Assembly (NCBI GenBank): GCA_965222655.1
Contig: CBDCUP010000010.1
Location: 419,277 to 483,276, forward strand
DNA: 64,000 nt
From: CAUZIZ01 sp965222655
Lineage (GTDB): Bacteria; Acidobacteriota; UBA6911; RPQK01; JAJDTT01
Direction: 5' to 3'
In this document: positions 17,659 through 27,026 of the stretch, piece after piece
How the letters are laid out: each line of letters opens with the position of its first letter
Position numbering within the stretch: the first letter of the stretch is position 1
Notes under the pieces: generated by a model
What the model was told of the DNA's origin: nothing
The model's database searches: none
What the model saw: only the letters and a program-made list of their open reading frames with translations
Position numbers and translations under genes: made by a program

Positions 17659-17682
17659 CAGGCTTCCTTAATGCACTCAGTG

Positions 17683-18441
17683 CTAGCGATTCCTGAGAAC
17701 CGAATGCAGCTTCCCTCTCAGTCTCAGCATGGCTCGGGTGTGCAGCTGTGAGATGCGAGACTCATTCACACCGAGGATCCGCCCGACTTCCTTCATGGTC
17801 AGCTCTTCGTAGTAATAGAGGGTGACAATCAAGCGCTCACGCTCGGGCAACAGGTCAATGAATTTAGCCAGAATCTCTTTCAGCTCTTCCTTGCGACAGG
17901 TGTCAAAAGGCGAATCTTCATCACTGGTCGGAATATACTTCAGTGGAGCCGATTCTCCGTCGGCATCCTGCTCGGTATCGGCCACCTGGAAGCGACCCAG
18001 GTTGAGTCCTTGCAGTTGATCCAACGTGGAATAATATTCGCTGATTTCCATTCCCAGCTCTTTGGCGACCTCTTCGTCCGAGGCAGGACGGCCCTTTCGC
18101 TGCTCCAAACGGGCGTATGCCGCTTCGACGTCCTTACTTAACTTTCTGAGAGAGCGGGGAGCCCAATCGAGTCCTCGAAGGCTATCCAGGATCGCTCCTC
18201 GAATCCTCAGTTCCGCATAGGTCTTGAACTGCACTCCCCGGCCCTCATCGAACTTGTCGACCGCATCCAGGAGACCCATGATTCCGGCGCTGATCAGATC
18301 GTCCATCTCCACGCTGGCCGGGACTCGCAGCCCGATCCTTTGGGCGATGTACTTGATCTGAGGGAGGTGATTCAAGATCAGCCGATCTCGTTGACTCTCC
18401 GTTGGCTTGTGATACACGTTGACTGCTGTGTTTGCTTGCAT
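17683..18441 (-). CDS. fliA: Flagellar sigma factor FliA (sigma28)
   Basis: A 252-residue sigma70-family factor for late flagellar genes. Region 2 (LPQIKYIAQRIG, MDDLISAGIMGLLDAVDKFD), region 3 (RLEQRKGRPASDEEVAKELGM) and region 4 (LPERERLIVTLYYYEELTMK, LGVNESRISQLH) are all present. ATG 18441 fits the flhG junction; the open frame reaches into flhG to 18501 but that part has no sigma homology. Targets visible here are the promoters of flgM, flagellin and cheW. Confidence 0.96.
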   Translation of the reverse strand: MQANTAVNVYHKPTESQRDRLILNHLPQIKYIAQRIGLRVPASVEMDDLISAGIMGLLDAVDKFDEGRGVQFKTYAELRIRGAILDSLRGLDWAPRSLRKLSKDVEAAYARLEQRKGRPASDEEVAKELGMEISEYYSTLDQLQGLNLGRFQVADTEQDADGESAPLKYIPTSDEDSPFDTCRKEELKEILAKFIDLLPERERLIVTLYYYEELTMKEVGRILGVNESRISQLHTRAMLRLRGKLHSVLRNR

Positions 18442-18446
18442 GATTC

Positions 18447-19304
18447 CTAAATCATCTCTTGCAGAATAGGAGCGGCTCCACCCAGAGCGAGAGGATTGCA
18501 TTGCAGGTCCTCTGCCAACCGATGAAAAGAACGGCTGACGAACGACTTCGGGTAGCTGATAAGTAACGGTTCCTGTCTTCTGACCGCCAGGCCCACCTTG
18601 TCATCCCTGGGAATGTAGCCCAGAAGGTGGACCTGGTGTCCCAAGAACCGTTGCACGACGCGGGCCAACTGATTGAATACATTCTCAGCCTCTTTCCGGC
18701 CCTTCACCAGATTCACCAGAACCAACACATCCTTACTTGGACTTCTGCGAAAAAGCACCTTGATCAAGGCATAGGCGTCGACGATCGCCGTGGGCTCTGG
18801 AGCACACACCACGACCACGCGGGGCGCCGCCATGAGAAAGCGTATGACGTTATCTGAGATTCCGGCTGCGGTATCGATGAAGATATAGTCGTAGGAGCTG
18901 AGCACCTCGTCCAGCTGGAATACCAGCCGATCGCGCTGTTTCTGAGTCATGACGGTGAGGTCCTGAATGCCGGAACTTGCCGGTATGATATGGACCCCCT
19001 CCGGACCCTCGAGGATGATCTCTTGCAACGGCAGAATTCCCTCGATGACGTGGCCCATATGGTAGGTAGGACTCAGTCCCAGAACGACGTCGACATTGGC
19101 AAGTCCAAAATCTGCGTCGAAGATCGCAACTCGCTGTTTTACGCGGCCAAGGGCCAGGGCCAGGTTGACCACCACATTGGTCTTTCCGACCCCGCCTTTT
19201 CCGCTTGTGATGGCAATCAGCTGACCCGGTCTTCGACCTTTATCCGGGGAATCCAGATCGCGCTTGCGTGCCATTTCTCTGAGAACGGCTGCTTGATCAG
19301 ACAT
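18447..19304 (-). CDS. flhG: MinD-like ATPase FlhG (YlxH)
   Basis: A 285-residue P-loop ATPase that sets flagellar number with FlhF. The deviant Walker A SGKGGVGKTNVVVNLALAL (about residue 33), DADFGLANVDVVLGL and IDTAAGISDNVI are typical of the MinD/FlhG family. The N-terminus carries a short basic extension (LREMARKRDL) where other FlhG proteins have the motif that stimulates FlhF GTPase. Its start overlaps the end of flhF by 8 bases. Confidence 0.95.
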   Translation of the reverse strand: MSDQAAVLREMARKRDLDSPDKGRRPGQLIAITSGKGGVGKTNVVVNLALALGRVKQRVAIFDADFGLANVDVVLGLSPTYHMGHVIEGILPLQEIILEGPEGVHIIPASSGIQDLTVMTQKQRDRLVFQLDEVLSSYDYIFIDTAAGISDNVIRFLMAAPRVVVVCAPEPTAIVDAYALIKVLFRRSPSKDVLVLVNLVKGRKEAENVFNQLARVVQRFLGHQVHLLGYIPRDDKVGLAVRRQEPLLISYPKSFVSRSFHRLAEDLQCNPLALGGAAPILQEMI

Positions 19305-20794
19305 GGGCCGGGCTCCCCAACAGGCTCATGGGAACCAGGAGATCTGCCACTGATTCGGGGGTGGGAGCGATGAGATCCTCTGGAACCTTCTGTCCATCCG
19401 TCAGATAGGACAATGGCCTCCCCGTGGCAATAAGCTCGTTGGCGATTCCTCCGTAGCGGGAGGTCTCGTCGAGTTTGGTGAAGATAAACTTGTCAGGAGC
19501 GAAGCACTCGAAGCCAACCACGGCCTCCCTCAGGTCCTCCGACTTGGTCGTAGCGCTGAGAACCAAATGCTTTTCAATCTCCTGTCTTTCACGAAGATAC
19601 TTTGCTAGCTCTGCAAACTCGGAGACTCTTCGAGGACTGTGACCGGTCGTGTCTATCAGCACCCGATCGGTGTCACCTGTCGTCGACAGGGCTTCCTTCA
19701 ATTCGGCCACAGAGGACACCACCTGCACCGGTACCCCAATGATCTGACCGTAGGTTTTCAACTGATCGGCCGCCGCGATCCGGTAGGTATCAAGGGTGAT
19801 CAAGCGGACTTTCTTGTGCTCTCCCAGCGTAAACGTTGCCGCCAGCTTCGCAATGGTAGTTGTCTTGCCGACGCCGGTCGGTCCCAGAAAGATGGCTGCG
19901 GTAGCATCAGATCGATCCTGCCCGATGGGACAGGTTTCAATGGCATCTGCAATGACCTTGTTGACACACCGCTTCAGACTGTTGGAAGCACCGTTTTCAG
20001 AGGGACGGTCCTGTTCGGCAACATGCAGCAGACGAATCGCCAAATCAGAATCCACGCCCTGGTCCAGCAGGTGCTGAAACTCCGGCTGCAGTCTGTCCTT
20101 CATAAGAGTTCCCAACGCGCCTGTCGGATACGTGGTTCGACGATTCACGAGTCCCTGCAGCAGCTTGATCTGGGTACTCATCACCTCCATACGAGCGCTG
20201 AGCTGATCTCGCTTAGGGTCCCACTCGGGGATGGGTGAACCCCCTCGCCTTTAGGCGAAGCCTTCAGGAGGCTTGTGACAGCAAGCCGGTGTGCGTAGGG
20301 AAGGTAAGAGGCTAGAGTACGGCTTGCTGGGCGAGTCAGGGAAGTGGGCGCCGAGCCGAGTGAGACAGGCGATCAAGCGAGTCGCCTGCATCGGAGGCGA
20401 GGTCTTTAGGCGACTTTAGTCGCAGGTCGAATCCACCGCCTTCAGGCGGTGGAGAGGTCACCTCAAGATCGACTTCTATCCTCTGCTTCGGTACCCGTAC
20501 ACCAGCGGTTTTGGATCGGGTGGACGCAGCTCGAAGAACCCCAGGGGAGCTGGCTGGATTCTCTTTCCAGACCCCTTTTTTGTCCGCCTCGCCCCGATTC
20601 GGGCGTTTGCTGACCCGTTCTGGTTGGGGCTCGGACGCAGCAGTAATCTCGAACGCCAGGGAAGGAACCAGCCCAAGAAACCTTCGCTTCTTGATCCGTT
20701 TGGTGTTCAGTATTACCGCGCCAGGTCCCAGTTCCTGCTTGATCAGGTCGACTGCGCGAGGAATGGACGGTGAACGATAGGTCTTGATCTTCAT
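19297..20794 (-). pseudogene. flhF: SRP-type GTPase FlhF, split by an IS200/IS605 remnant
   Basis: The 5' part (20794 to about 20455) encodes the basic B domain (MKIKTYRSPSIPRAVDLIK, LGPGAVILNTKRIKKRRFLG). The 3' part (about 20216 to 19297) encodes the NG domain with GPTGVGKTTTIAKLAA, LDTYRIAAADQL, LIDTTG and TKLDETSRYGG. Between them lies a 238-bp element and the two parts are in different frames. Deleting 20217-20454 joins them in frame as LEVTS-KRDQLSAR. As the sequence stands, full-length FlhF cannot be made; an NG-only product could start at ATG 20190. FlhF normally places the flagellum at the pole, so its loss should affect number and position of flagella. Confidence 0.85.
20217..20454. 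mobile_element. Non-autonomous IS200/IS605 remnant inside flhF
   Basis: Both ends match the complete element at 34587-35166 in inverse orientation: the left end GGTCCCACTC-GGGATGGGTG and its hairpin (CTCGCCTTTAGGCGAAG), and the right end with GGTCTTTAGGCGACTT and the hairpin CACCGCCTTCAGGCGGTG. The transposase is missing; about 120 unrelated or decayed bases lie between the ends. It follows CTTAG, as does the full copy, which suggests a CTTAG-type target. Confidence 0.85.
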
Positions 20795-22854
20795 TACTCA
20801 ATGACTCCCAATGGGAGGGCTTTGGTGTTCGGCGGCAGCTCGCTGTACGACAAGACGACCAGGTTTGGAAGAATGCGCTCGGCGAGGCGTCTGACGTGGG
20901 GCCGGACGTTGGTCGACGTGAGTAGGATGGGATACCCGTCGAAGCTCTTTTCCTCAACAGTTTTTCCAATTCGATTCAAGAAGTCCTGGGCTGCTGTCGG
21001 GTCCATATTCAGATAGCTATCCTGATCGTTGACCGTGAGCGCTTCCAGAAGAGTCTTCTCCAGCTCCACGGAAAGGGTGAAGACCGAAAGGTCTTCATCT
21101 TCACCCAGGTGCGGCTGGCAAATCGCGCGCCCCAGCGACTGGCGGACATACTCCGTCAGAAGCGACATGTTCTTCGTGAGGGGTGAATAATCGGCGAGGG
21201 TTTCCAGAATGGTTACCATGTCCCGAATAGGCACGCGCTCACGCAAAAGGTTCTGAAGAACCTTCTGTACCGCTCCAATACTCATGACTTTTGGGATAAG
21301 TTCCTCGACCACCTTGGGGTGGGTCTCTTCGACGGAATCGATCAAACTGTTCACTTCCTGCCGCCCCAGGAGCTCGTGAATATTGCTCTTGATCACTTCG
21401 GTGAGATGGGTCGCCAAGACCGTGGTGTTGTCGACCACGGTATAACCTGCCAACTGGGCCTGCTCCCTCTCCTCGGGTCTGATCCAGAGAGCAGGCAGGT
21501 TAAAAGTTGGCTCGACCGTCGCGACGCCGTCCACTTCGTCGCTAACTTGACCAGGATTGATAGCCATCAAGCTCTCGGGCCGCAGCTCGCCGCGTGCGAT
21601 TGCAACTCCCTTGAGAAGAATTCGATATTCCTTGGGCTTAAGCTGCAGGTTGTCTGTAATGTGAACCGGGGGGACCACGACACCCGGATCCAGCGCAAGC
21701 TGTCGACGGATCGATCTGACCCGGGACAGAAAGTCGGCGCCCTGCTTGGCATCGACCAGCTGAATCAGCTGGTAGCCGATCTCCAGGCCCAGCGGGTCAA
21801 CCCGCATGAGCGCTTCCATCTTTTCCTCTTCAGATGACCGCTCCGTCTCCGGTGGAGCCTCGACCAGTTCTGCCGTAGCCTTCCGGTCTCGTAACGATCG
21901 CCAGGCCAAGACTCCCGCCCCTGTGCCGAGTACAAAGAAGACAAAGAAAGGAAGTCCCGGCGTAAGGGCCATCAAGATCAGCATGACCGCACCCAGAATC
22001 ACCGGTTTAGGGTCGCCGAAAAGCTGAGCCGAAACCTGTTCCCCAAGATTGGCTTCATCCGAAGCCCGAGTCGTCATGATTCCAGCCGTAACCGAAATCA
22101 GCAGGGCTGGAATCGCAGAAACCAGGCCGTCACCGACGGTGAGCACGGTGTAGGTGCGCAGCGCTTCGCCAAACGGCATTCCCTGGGATATTCCCAGAAC
22201 GAAGCCGGCCACAATGTTGATCAGGGTGATAACAACGCTGGCGACCGCATCCCTCTGAGTGAAACGGACCGCTCCGTCCATCGCTCCATAGAACTCGGCT
22301 TCGCTCGAAATTTTCTTCCTTCTCTGGCGGGCTTCGTGCTCATCAATGAGTCCGGAGTTCAAGTCGGCATCTATGCTCATCTGCTTGCCAGGCAGGGCAT
22401 CAAGTGTGAATCGCGCCGTGACTTCAGAGATCCGGACGGCACCATGGTTGACCACAATGTATTGAATGGCGATCAGAACGACGAACAACACCACTCCCAC
22501 TACGTAACTTCCGCCAATGACGAACTGGCCGAAAGACTCGATGACACGGCCCGCGGCGACGCTTCCCTCGTGCCCGTGCAACAGAATCAGACGCGTACTG
22601 GCAACATTCAGAGAGAGCCGGTAGAGGGTGAGAAGAAGAAGCAAGGTAGGGAAGACAGAGAAACTGATGGGCTCCATCACGTAGAGAGATACCAGGAGGA
22701 TGACGACCGCCACGGCGATGTTCAGGGCGATCAAGAAGTCCAGGACGCCTGACGGCATGGGGACAACCATGACCGCCAGGACACCCAGAACGGCCACCGC
22801 CATCATCACGTCAGCTCTTGCATGGAGTAGCTGACGGACTAATTGTCTGCCCAT
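20794..22854 (-). CDS. flhA: Flagellar export gate protein FlhA
   Basis: About 686 residues. Eight N-terminal membrane segments (ADVMMAVAVLGVLAVMVVP onward), the FHIPEP-family stretch SFSVFPTLLLLLTLYRLSLN, the cytoplasmic loop ALPGKQMSIDADLNSGLID and a large C-terminal export-substrate domain are present. ATG 22854 (MGRQLVRQL) or 22881 is the likely start because a sigma54 promoter lies at 22925-22941; the longer open frame to 23025 would begin upstream of that promoter. The TAA stop overlaps the flhF ATG. Confidence 0.94.
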   Translation of the reverse strand: MGRQLVRQLLHARADVMMAVAVLGVLAVMVVPMPSGVLDFLIALNIAVAVVILLVSLYVMEPISFSVFPTLLLLLTLYRLSLNVASTRLILLHGHEGSVAAGRVIESFGQFVIGGSYVVGVVLFVVLIAIQYIVVNHGAVRISEVTARFTLDALPGKQMSIDADLNSGLIDEHEARQRRKKISSEAEFYGAMDGAVRFTQRDAVASVVITLINIVAGFVLGISQGMPFGEALRTYTVLTVGDGLVSAIPALLISVTAGIMTTRASDEANLGEQVSAQLFGDPKPVILGAVMLILMALTPGLPFFVFFVLGTGAGVLAWRSLRDRKATAELVEAPPETERSSEEEKMEALMRVDPLGLEIGYQLIQLVDAKQGADFLSRVRSIRRQLALDPGVVVPPVHITDNLQLKPKEYRILLKGVAIARGELRPESLMAINPGQVSDEVDGVATVEPTFNLPALWIRPEEREQAQLAGYTVVDNTTVLATHLTEVIKSNIHELLGRQEVNSLIDSVEETHPKVVEELIPKVMSIGAVQKVLQNLLRERVPIRDMVTILETLADYSPLTKNMSLLTEYVRQSLGRAICQPHLGEDEDLSVFTLSVELEKTLLEALTVNDQDSYLNMDPTAAQDFLNRIGKTVEEKSFDGYPILLTSTNVRPHVRRLAERILPNLVVLSYSELPPNTKALPLGVIE

Positions 22855-22924
22855 GTGAGGGTGTGTTACTAAGGTGCCCATCTCTCCAAACGCCCGCTGA
22901 TACAACCGAACCAAAACTCGATTA

Positions 22925-22941
22925 AGCAATCTGAGTGCCAA
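22925..22941 (-). promoter_or_regulatory. Sigma54 promoter for the flhA operon
   Basis: Minus-strand TTGGCACTCAGATTGCT is a full match to TTGGCAC-N5-TTGCW. It lies in the 290-base gap between flhB and flhA; I see no other gene or strong structure in that gap. Confidence 0.86.
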
Positions 22942-23145
22942 AGCTGTCCCTGGCGGAAACCCTCCCGAGCTCCAACCCTGGTGCGACCTCCAAAGTGAGG
23001 ACTTCGGGCGCCGAAGAAGCTCCATATATGGGCTTGGGCGAAGCGATACTGTTTCCTGCCCATTAATGGAAAATCGGGTGTAACGCTCTTAGGACGGAAG
23101 CTTTAGCCCTGGGATCGGGTTGGGAATGGAAGCAGCTGGGCGGGC

Positions 23146-24204
23146 TCAGGACCGGGACTCATTCAGCTTGAAAACGTAGGCCAGGACCTGTGCAACCGCT
23201 TTGTAAAGAGCTTCGGGAATCTCGGAATCAACCTCGACCGACTTGTAGATTGCCTGCGCGAGCGCCACATTTTCGACGGTAGGAACGTCATGTTGACGTG
23301 CGATCTCCTTGATCTTTCGAGCAAGGTGTCCCCTGCCCTTCGCAACCAGGCGCGGCGCCGACATCTCCTTGACCTCGTATTTCAGAGCGACTGCGTACTC
23401 GGTTGGGTTCGTGACCACAACATCCGCCGTCTCTACGGCCTGCATCGTACGCTGCTTCGCCAGCTCCCGCTGCATCTGCCTGATGCGACTCTTGACCAGA
23501 GGCTGCCCTTCCATATCTTTGAAATCCCGCTTGACCTCTTCCTTGGTCTGCATCAGATCCTGGGAGTGGCGATATCGCTTGAAGAGGTAGTCAGCCAGGG
23601 CAAGAATAGCCAGGAAAATGCCGACCCTTAGGGCAATGCGGAGCACGATAGAGCCAAAGACACCGAGAATCTGTCTCGGTTCCATTCCAGCGGTCTTCTG
23701 CAGCACCTCGATTTCCTGATACAGGATGCTACCGGCCAGATAGCCGACGCATAGAACCAATGCCAGGGCCTTGCCCAACTCCATCAGACCGTGGGTGGCA
23801 AAAACACGCTTCAGGTTGCTGGCAGGATTGAAGGCCTCGGGTTTTATACGGAATGCCTTTGCAGAAAAGACGATGCCACCCTGTACGAGGGATCCACCAA
23901 CCCCGAGCGTCAGTGTCAGAATCAGGGGAATGCTGGCCAGGAGGAGCACATTCCAAGCCATTTCCACCATGAGCTGCGAGGCCACCGAGATGCTGATATC
24001 GCGTCCCAGGAAACCCCGCCAGAAGTGAAGAAGGGGACGTTGAAAGGCCTGAACCGTGTAGGCTCCCAATATCACCAGCAGCCCCAGCATCCCTAGATAG
24101 ACGACGGCTGCGGTCAGATCCTTGCTGCGCGCAACCTTGCCCTCTTTGCGAGAATCTCGTTCCTTTTTTGGAGTTGGTTTCTCAGTCTTGTCGGAACCTG
24201 CCAC
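23146..24204 (-). CDS. flhB: Flagellar export switch protein FlhB
   Basis: A 352-residue membrane protein that changes export specificity when the hook is finished. N-terminal KTEKPTPKKERDSRKEGKVARSKDL, four membrane segments and the autocleavage motif NPTEYAVAL (N266-P267-T268) are present. The start is GTG 24204. A GGAG about 10 bases upstream belongs to the inserted MITE, so the present ribosome binding site is element-derived. Confidence 0.95.
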   Translation of the reverse strand: MAGSDKTEKPTPKKERDSRKEGKVARSKDLTAAVVYLGMLGLLVILGAYTVQAFQRPLLHFWRGFLGRDISISVASQLMVEMAWNVLLLASIPLILTLTLGVGGSLVQGGIVFSAKAFRIKPEAFNPASNLKRVFATHGLMELGKALALVLCVGYLAGSILYQEIEVLQKTAGMEPRQILGVFGSIVLRIALRVGIFLAILALADYLFKRYRHSQDLMQTKEEVKRDFKDMEGQPLVKSRIRQMQRELAKQRTMQAVETADVVVTNPTEYAVALKYEVKEMSAPRLVAKGRGHLARKIKEIARQHDVPTVENVALAQAIYKSVEVDSEIPEALYKAVAQVLAYVFKLNESRS

Positions 24205-24205
24205 T

Positions 24206-24499
24206 TAGTGCTCCATCCCCTGAATACGATGATGTTTGTGGCGAGCGCGACGGGTCGAGTTCGCGAAGCGACGACGAACGCCACGCTTTGCCATAGTGGA
24301 GGAGGAGCGACAAAGACTTCGGCCCGTCCCGTCGCCACCCGAAGGCCAGATGGGGGTTGTGGCCGATCTCTCTAGTTGGTCGCATCGACCCCGTTCGTCG
24401 TCGTCGAAGATGGCCAAGCATCGTCTTCCTCCTCCTGCCTTGAGCTCGCCTCACAAACCCCATCTGCAAACCCCATCGTATTCAGGGGACCGAGCACTA
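24206..24499. mobile_element. MITE with TA target duplication between fliR and flhB
   Basis: Ends 24206-24231 and 24474-24499 are inverted repeats (TAGTGCTC-CATCCCCTGAA) with about two mismatches in 26, and TA flanks a 290-bp element (24208-24497). The repeat similarity continues inwards (TTTGTGGCGAGC against GCTCGCCTCACAAA). No coding capacity. TA duplication suggests an IS630/Tc1-type transposase acting in trans (inference). Removal with one TA gives CAG-TAA-GTG, that is, fliR stop directly followed by the flhB start. Confidence 0.87.
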
Positions 24500-25279
24500 C
24501 TGCCCCAATAGTTGCAGAAGCCTGTAAAGACGACCGTGGAGCTGACTCATGTGCTCCCCTGCAAAGCGCACCATTACCGGCGCTGTAAAACCCAAAAGGA
24601 GTAGGCCTCCCAGAATTTTCAGCGGCATTCCGACAATCAGAATATGAATCTGTGGAGCGGCGCGCCCTATGGTTCCGATGAAGATGTCCATAATTGCCAA
24701 CGTCAGGATGACGGGAGCGGCCAGGCGGAATCCCACTGCGAAGATCTGCCCGAAGACTTCCAGTAACTCTCCTGTGGCTGCAGGGGAGAGGCTGAAGGAA
24801 CGCCCCGGGAGAATGCCGTAACTGTCCACTATTGCCTGAATGAACCAGTGGTGGGCATTCAAAGATAAGAAGATCAGCACTCCCATCAGATTCTGGAGAA
24901 TCGCCAGGACTGGAGCCTCGACCTGAGTCTGTGGATCGATCACGTTGATGACGGCGAACCCGATCTGAAAACCCATCAGCTGTCCTGAAAACTGAAGCGC
25001 AGCCAGAAACAGGTGGCCCAGCAGGCCTAACAGCAGCCCCACCAGAAGCTCAGTGGCGATCGCAAGCAGCAGACTGAGGGTTCCGGGCGCCACGGGTTCG
25101 ACCTCGGTTCCGACAGCGGGATACAGAAGCAACGTCAACCCCAACACCAGCCCGGTACGGATTTGCGGAGCAATGCCTACCCCCCCCAGAACGGGAGTGA
25201 AGACCATCAGCCCCGCCACGCGGCTCAAGACCAGTAGGAAGGCGACGAGCGGTTCTAACGACCACTCAATGTCGATCAT
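24497..25279 (-). CDS. fliR: Flagellar export gate protein FliR
   Basis: A 260-residue hydrophobic protein with six membrane segments; LSRVAGLMVFTPVLGGVGIAP, GHLFLAALQFSGQLMGFQIG and APQIHILIVGMPLKILGG are conserved FliR stretches. ATG 25279 is used instead of the longer frame to 25351 because it lies 2 bases after the fliQ stop. The TAG stop at 24497-24499 is created at the TA edge of the MITE; the ancestral stop was probably TAA at the same place. Confidence 0.94.
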   Translation of the reverse strand: MIDIEWSLEPLVAFLLVLSRVAGLMVFTPVLGGVGIAPQIRTGLVLGLTLLLYPAVGTEVEPVAPGTLSLLLAIATELLVGLLLGLLGHLFLAALQFSGQLMGFQIGFAVINVIDPQTQVEAPVLAILQNLMGVLIFLSLNAHHWFIQAIVDSYGILPGRSFSLSPAATGELLEVFGQIFAVGFRLAAPVILTLAIMDIFIGTIGRAAPQIHILIVGMPLKILGGLLLLGFTAPVMVRFAGEHMSQLHGRLYRLLQLLGQ

Positions 25280-25281
25280 CA

Positions 25282-25551
25282 CTAGTTCACGTAAAGTGTA
25301 AATTGAGAGAAAAGCTCTCGGGTAAAAGTCAACATCTTGTGAAGCATCCACGGGAGCGTAATGAAACCCATTATGCCGATAGCCACGATTCGAGGAATGA
25401 AGCTCAGTGTGGAATCCTGAATCGAGGTAGCAACCTGGACAATACTGATGCCCACCCCAACGACAAGACCGACAAAAAGCAGCGGGGCGCTCAGCGAAAA
25501 GGTAAGCTCCGCAGTCCGTCTGAGAATGTCTATGATCATCTGATTGTCCAT
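25282..25551 (-). CDS. fliQ: Flagellar export gate protein FliQ
   Basis: An 89-residue two-helix membrane protein: SAPLLFVGLVVGVGISIVQV and the second hydrophobic stretch IVAIGIMGFITLPWM, as in FliQ. It forms the export gate together with FliP and FliR. It is separated from fliP by 4 bases. Confidence 0.96.
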   Translation of the reverse strand: MDNQMIIDILRRTAELTFSLSAPLLFVGLVVGVGISIVQVATSIQDSTLSFIPRIVAIGIMGFITLPWMLHKMLTFTRELFSQFTLYVN

Positions 25552-25555
25552 AGGG

Positions 25556-26371
25556 CTACCTATAGAAGCTCTGCACCAGACTGCCCACTACCAGGTTCCA
25601 GCCATCAACGAGAACGAAGAGCAGGATCTTGAAGGGTGTAGAAATGATAATCGGTGGCAACTGGATCATCCCCATCGAAAGCAGGACGGAGGCGATCACC
25701 ATGTCGATGACAAGAAAAGGCAAGAAGAGAACGAAGCCGATGGTGAACGATGTCTTCAGTTCCGAGAGAATGAAGACGGGTATGATCACCCGCAGAGCCA
25801 GATCGTTCTGGTCTTCGGGTTGAGGCAGCTTGGCGATCTTTATCAGCAGGGCCAGGTCGGTCTCTCGAACCTGACTCAACATGAAGGCTCTTAGGGGAAC
25901 CGAGGCCTTTTCCAGAGCGTCGGTCTGGCTCAGTTCTGCCTTTTGGTAGGGGACGATGGCCTCGTCGTGGATCTGATCTATCACCGGCCCCATGACAAAC
26001 AAGGTCAAGAACATACTCAGGCCGATCAAGATCTGATTGCTGGGAGCCGCCTGGGTACCCAAGGCCTGCCTCAAGAAGTGAGCCACAATGATGATCCGCG
26101 TAAAGGCGGTCATCGACATCACCATCGCAGGCAAAAAGGTCAAAAGGGTCAGAAGGATCAGGACCTGGAGCGGAACCGAATAGGCGGCGTCGCCTCCGAA
26201 GTTGATCTGAAGAGACGGCAATGGAGCCTGTTGTGCCCGCAACACCTCCTGGCCCAGTGCGACGATCAGGACGAATCCAGCCAGGCTGCGGGCCACCCGC
26301 AGGACGGAGCTCAACAGTAGAGAGCTGGAACAGGTTGTCCCCAGGCGATGCGAGATCCCGGCTAGAATCAC
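25556..26371 (-). CDS. fliP: Flagellar export gate protein FliP
   Basis: A 271-residue protein with a cleavable N-terminal signal-like segment and four membrane helices. FLPAMVMSMTAFTRIIIVAHF, LRQALGTQAAPSNQILIGL and ELKTSFTIGFVLFLPFLVID are characteristic. The start is GTG 26371, overlapping the fliO stop as GTGA. Confidence 0.95.
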   Translation of the reverse strand: MILAGISHRLGTTCSSSLLLSSVLRVARSLAGFVLIVALGQEVLRAQQAPLPSLQINFGGDAAYSVPLQVLILLTLLTFLPAMVMSMTAFTRIIIVAHFLRQALGTQAAPSNQILIGLSMFLTLFVMGPVIDQIHDEAIVPYQKAELSQTDALEKASVPLRAFMLSQVRETDLALLIKIAKLPQPEDQNDLALRVIIPVFILSELKTSFTIGFVLFLPFLVIDMVIASVLLSMGMIQLPPIIISTPFKILLFVLVDGWNLVVGSLVQSFYR

Positions 26372-26724
26372 CGGGTGGCCTCCCGGATGGGTTTGAACTC
26401 GACCTCTTCGACGCTGCCTGTTTCGGGAGTGTGGACCGAACCCGGTCGCGAGTTCTGCTGAAGTCTCGTCTCCTCGGTATCTACATCAGTCAGAAGGGTG
26501 ATGGACTGGTTGGTCGAGCCCAGGAGATAGCGCCGACCTTGAACCTCGACTACCAGAAGATTGCGCTTGTCACCTAGAGGAGTTGCCTCCACTATCCGAA
26601 CCATCCGCGGCCGCCCACCAGCTACCAGGCGTGGACCGAATCGCTGCGCCAGGATATAGAGAGAAAAGATGAGCCCAAAGACGAGCAGGATAGCAAAGAA
26701 GGTCTGAAGGGACAGTATCGACAT
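26368..26724 (-). CDS. fliO: FliO-like export gate assembly protein
   Basis: A 118-residue protein with one membrane segment near residue 12 (TFFAILLVFGLIFSLYILAQ) followed by the FliO-type fold (RMVRIVEATPLGDKRNLLVV, GRRYLLGSTNQSITLL). FliO helps assemble the FliP ring. It sits in the usual place between fliN and fliP. Confidence 0.9.
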   Translation of the reverse strand: MSILSLQTFFAILLVFGLIFSLYILAQRFGPRLVAGGRPRMVRIVEATPLGDKRNLLVVEVQGRRYLLGSTNQSITLLTDVDTEETRLQQNSRPGSVHTPETGSVEEVEFKPIREATR

Positions 26725-26730
26725 CCACCC

Positions 26731-27015
26731 TCACGCCTCGGTCACTCGGGCCGCAGTGCCCTCCCCGGTCTTGATCACTTCGGCCGAAGCCAGTTGGACA
26801 TCCCCGACGGTAAGTCGAATATTGTGTGAGGCATCATGATCGAGCCTGATCCTGTCCCCTTCCTCCAACTCGAGGATCTCTCTCACTTTTCGCTTGGTCG
26901 TCCCGATCCGGACTTCGACTCGATATTCCACGTCAAGAAAAGGAACAAGCTCAGGAGCGTTGTCCCGAATGAGGTCTTCTTCGAGTAATCGGGGACCTTC
27001 CCATTCTTCTAACAT
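26731..27015 (-). CDS. fliN: FliN-type SpoA-domain switch protein (second copy)
   Basis: A 94-residue SpoA-domain protein: PFLDVEYRVEVRIGTTKRKV, ELEEGDRIRLDHDASHNIRL and VQLASAEVIKTGEG. ATG 27015 is used; the frame is open to 27165 inside fliL but that part has no SpoA similarity. Its place between fliL and fliO is the classical fliN position, so two fliN-like genes exist here. They could form a heteromeric lower C-ring. Confidence 0.88.
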   Translation of the reverse strand: MLEEWEGPRLLEEDLIRDNAPELVPFLDVEYRVEVRIGTTKRKVREILELEEGDRIRLDHDASHNIRLTVGDVQLASAEVIKTGEGTAARVTEA

Positions 27016-27026
27016 GCTTATCCAAA

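Noticed and set aside
22855..23025. N-terminal extension of flhA to 23025
   Set aside because: It would start upstream of the sigma54 promoter and adds 57 residues not seen in FlhA.
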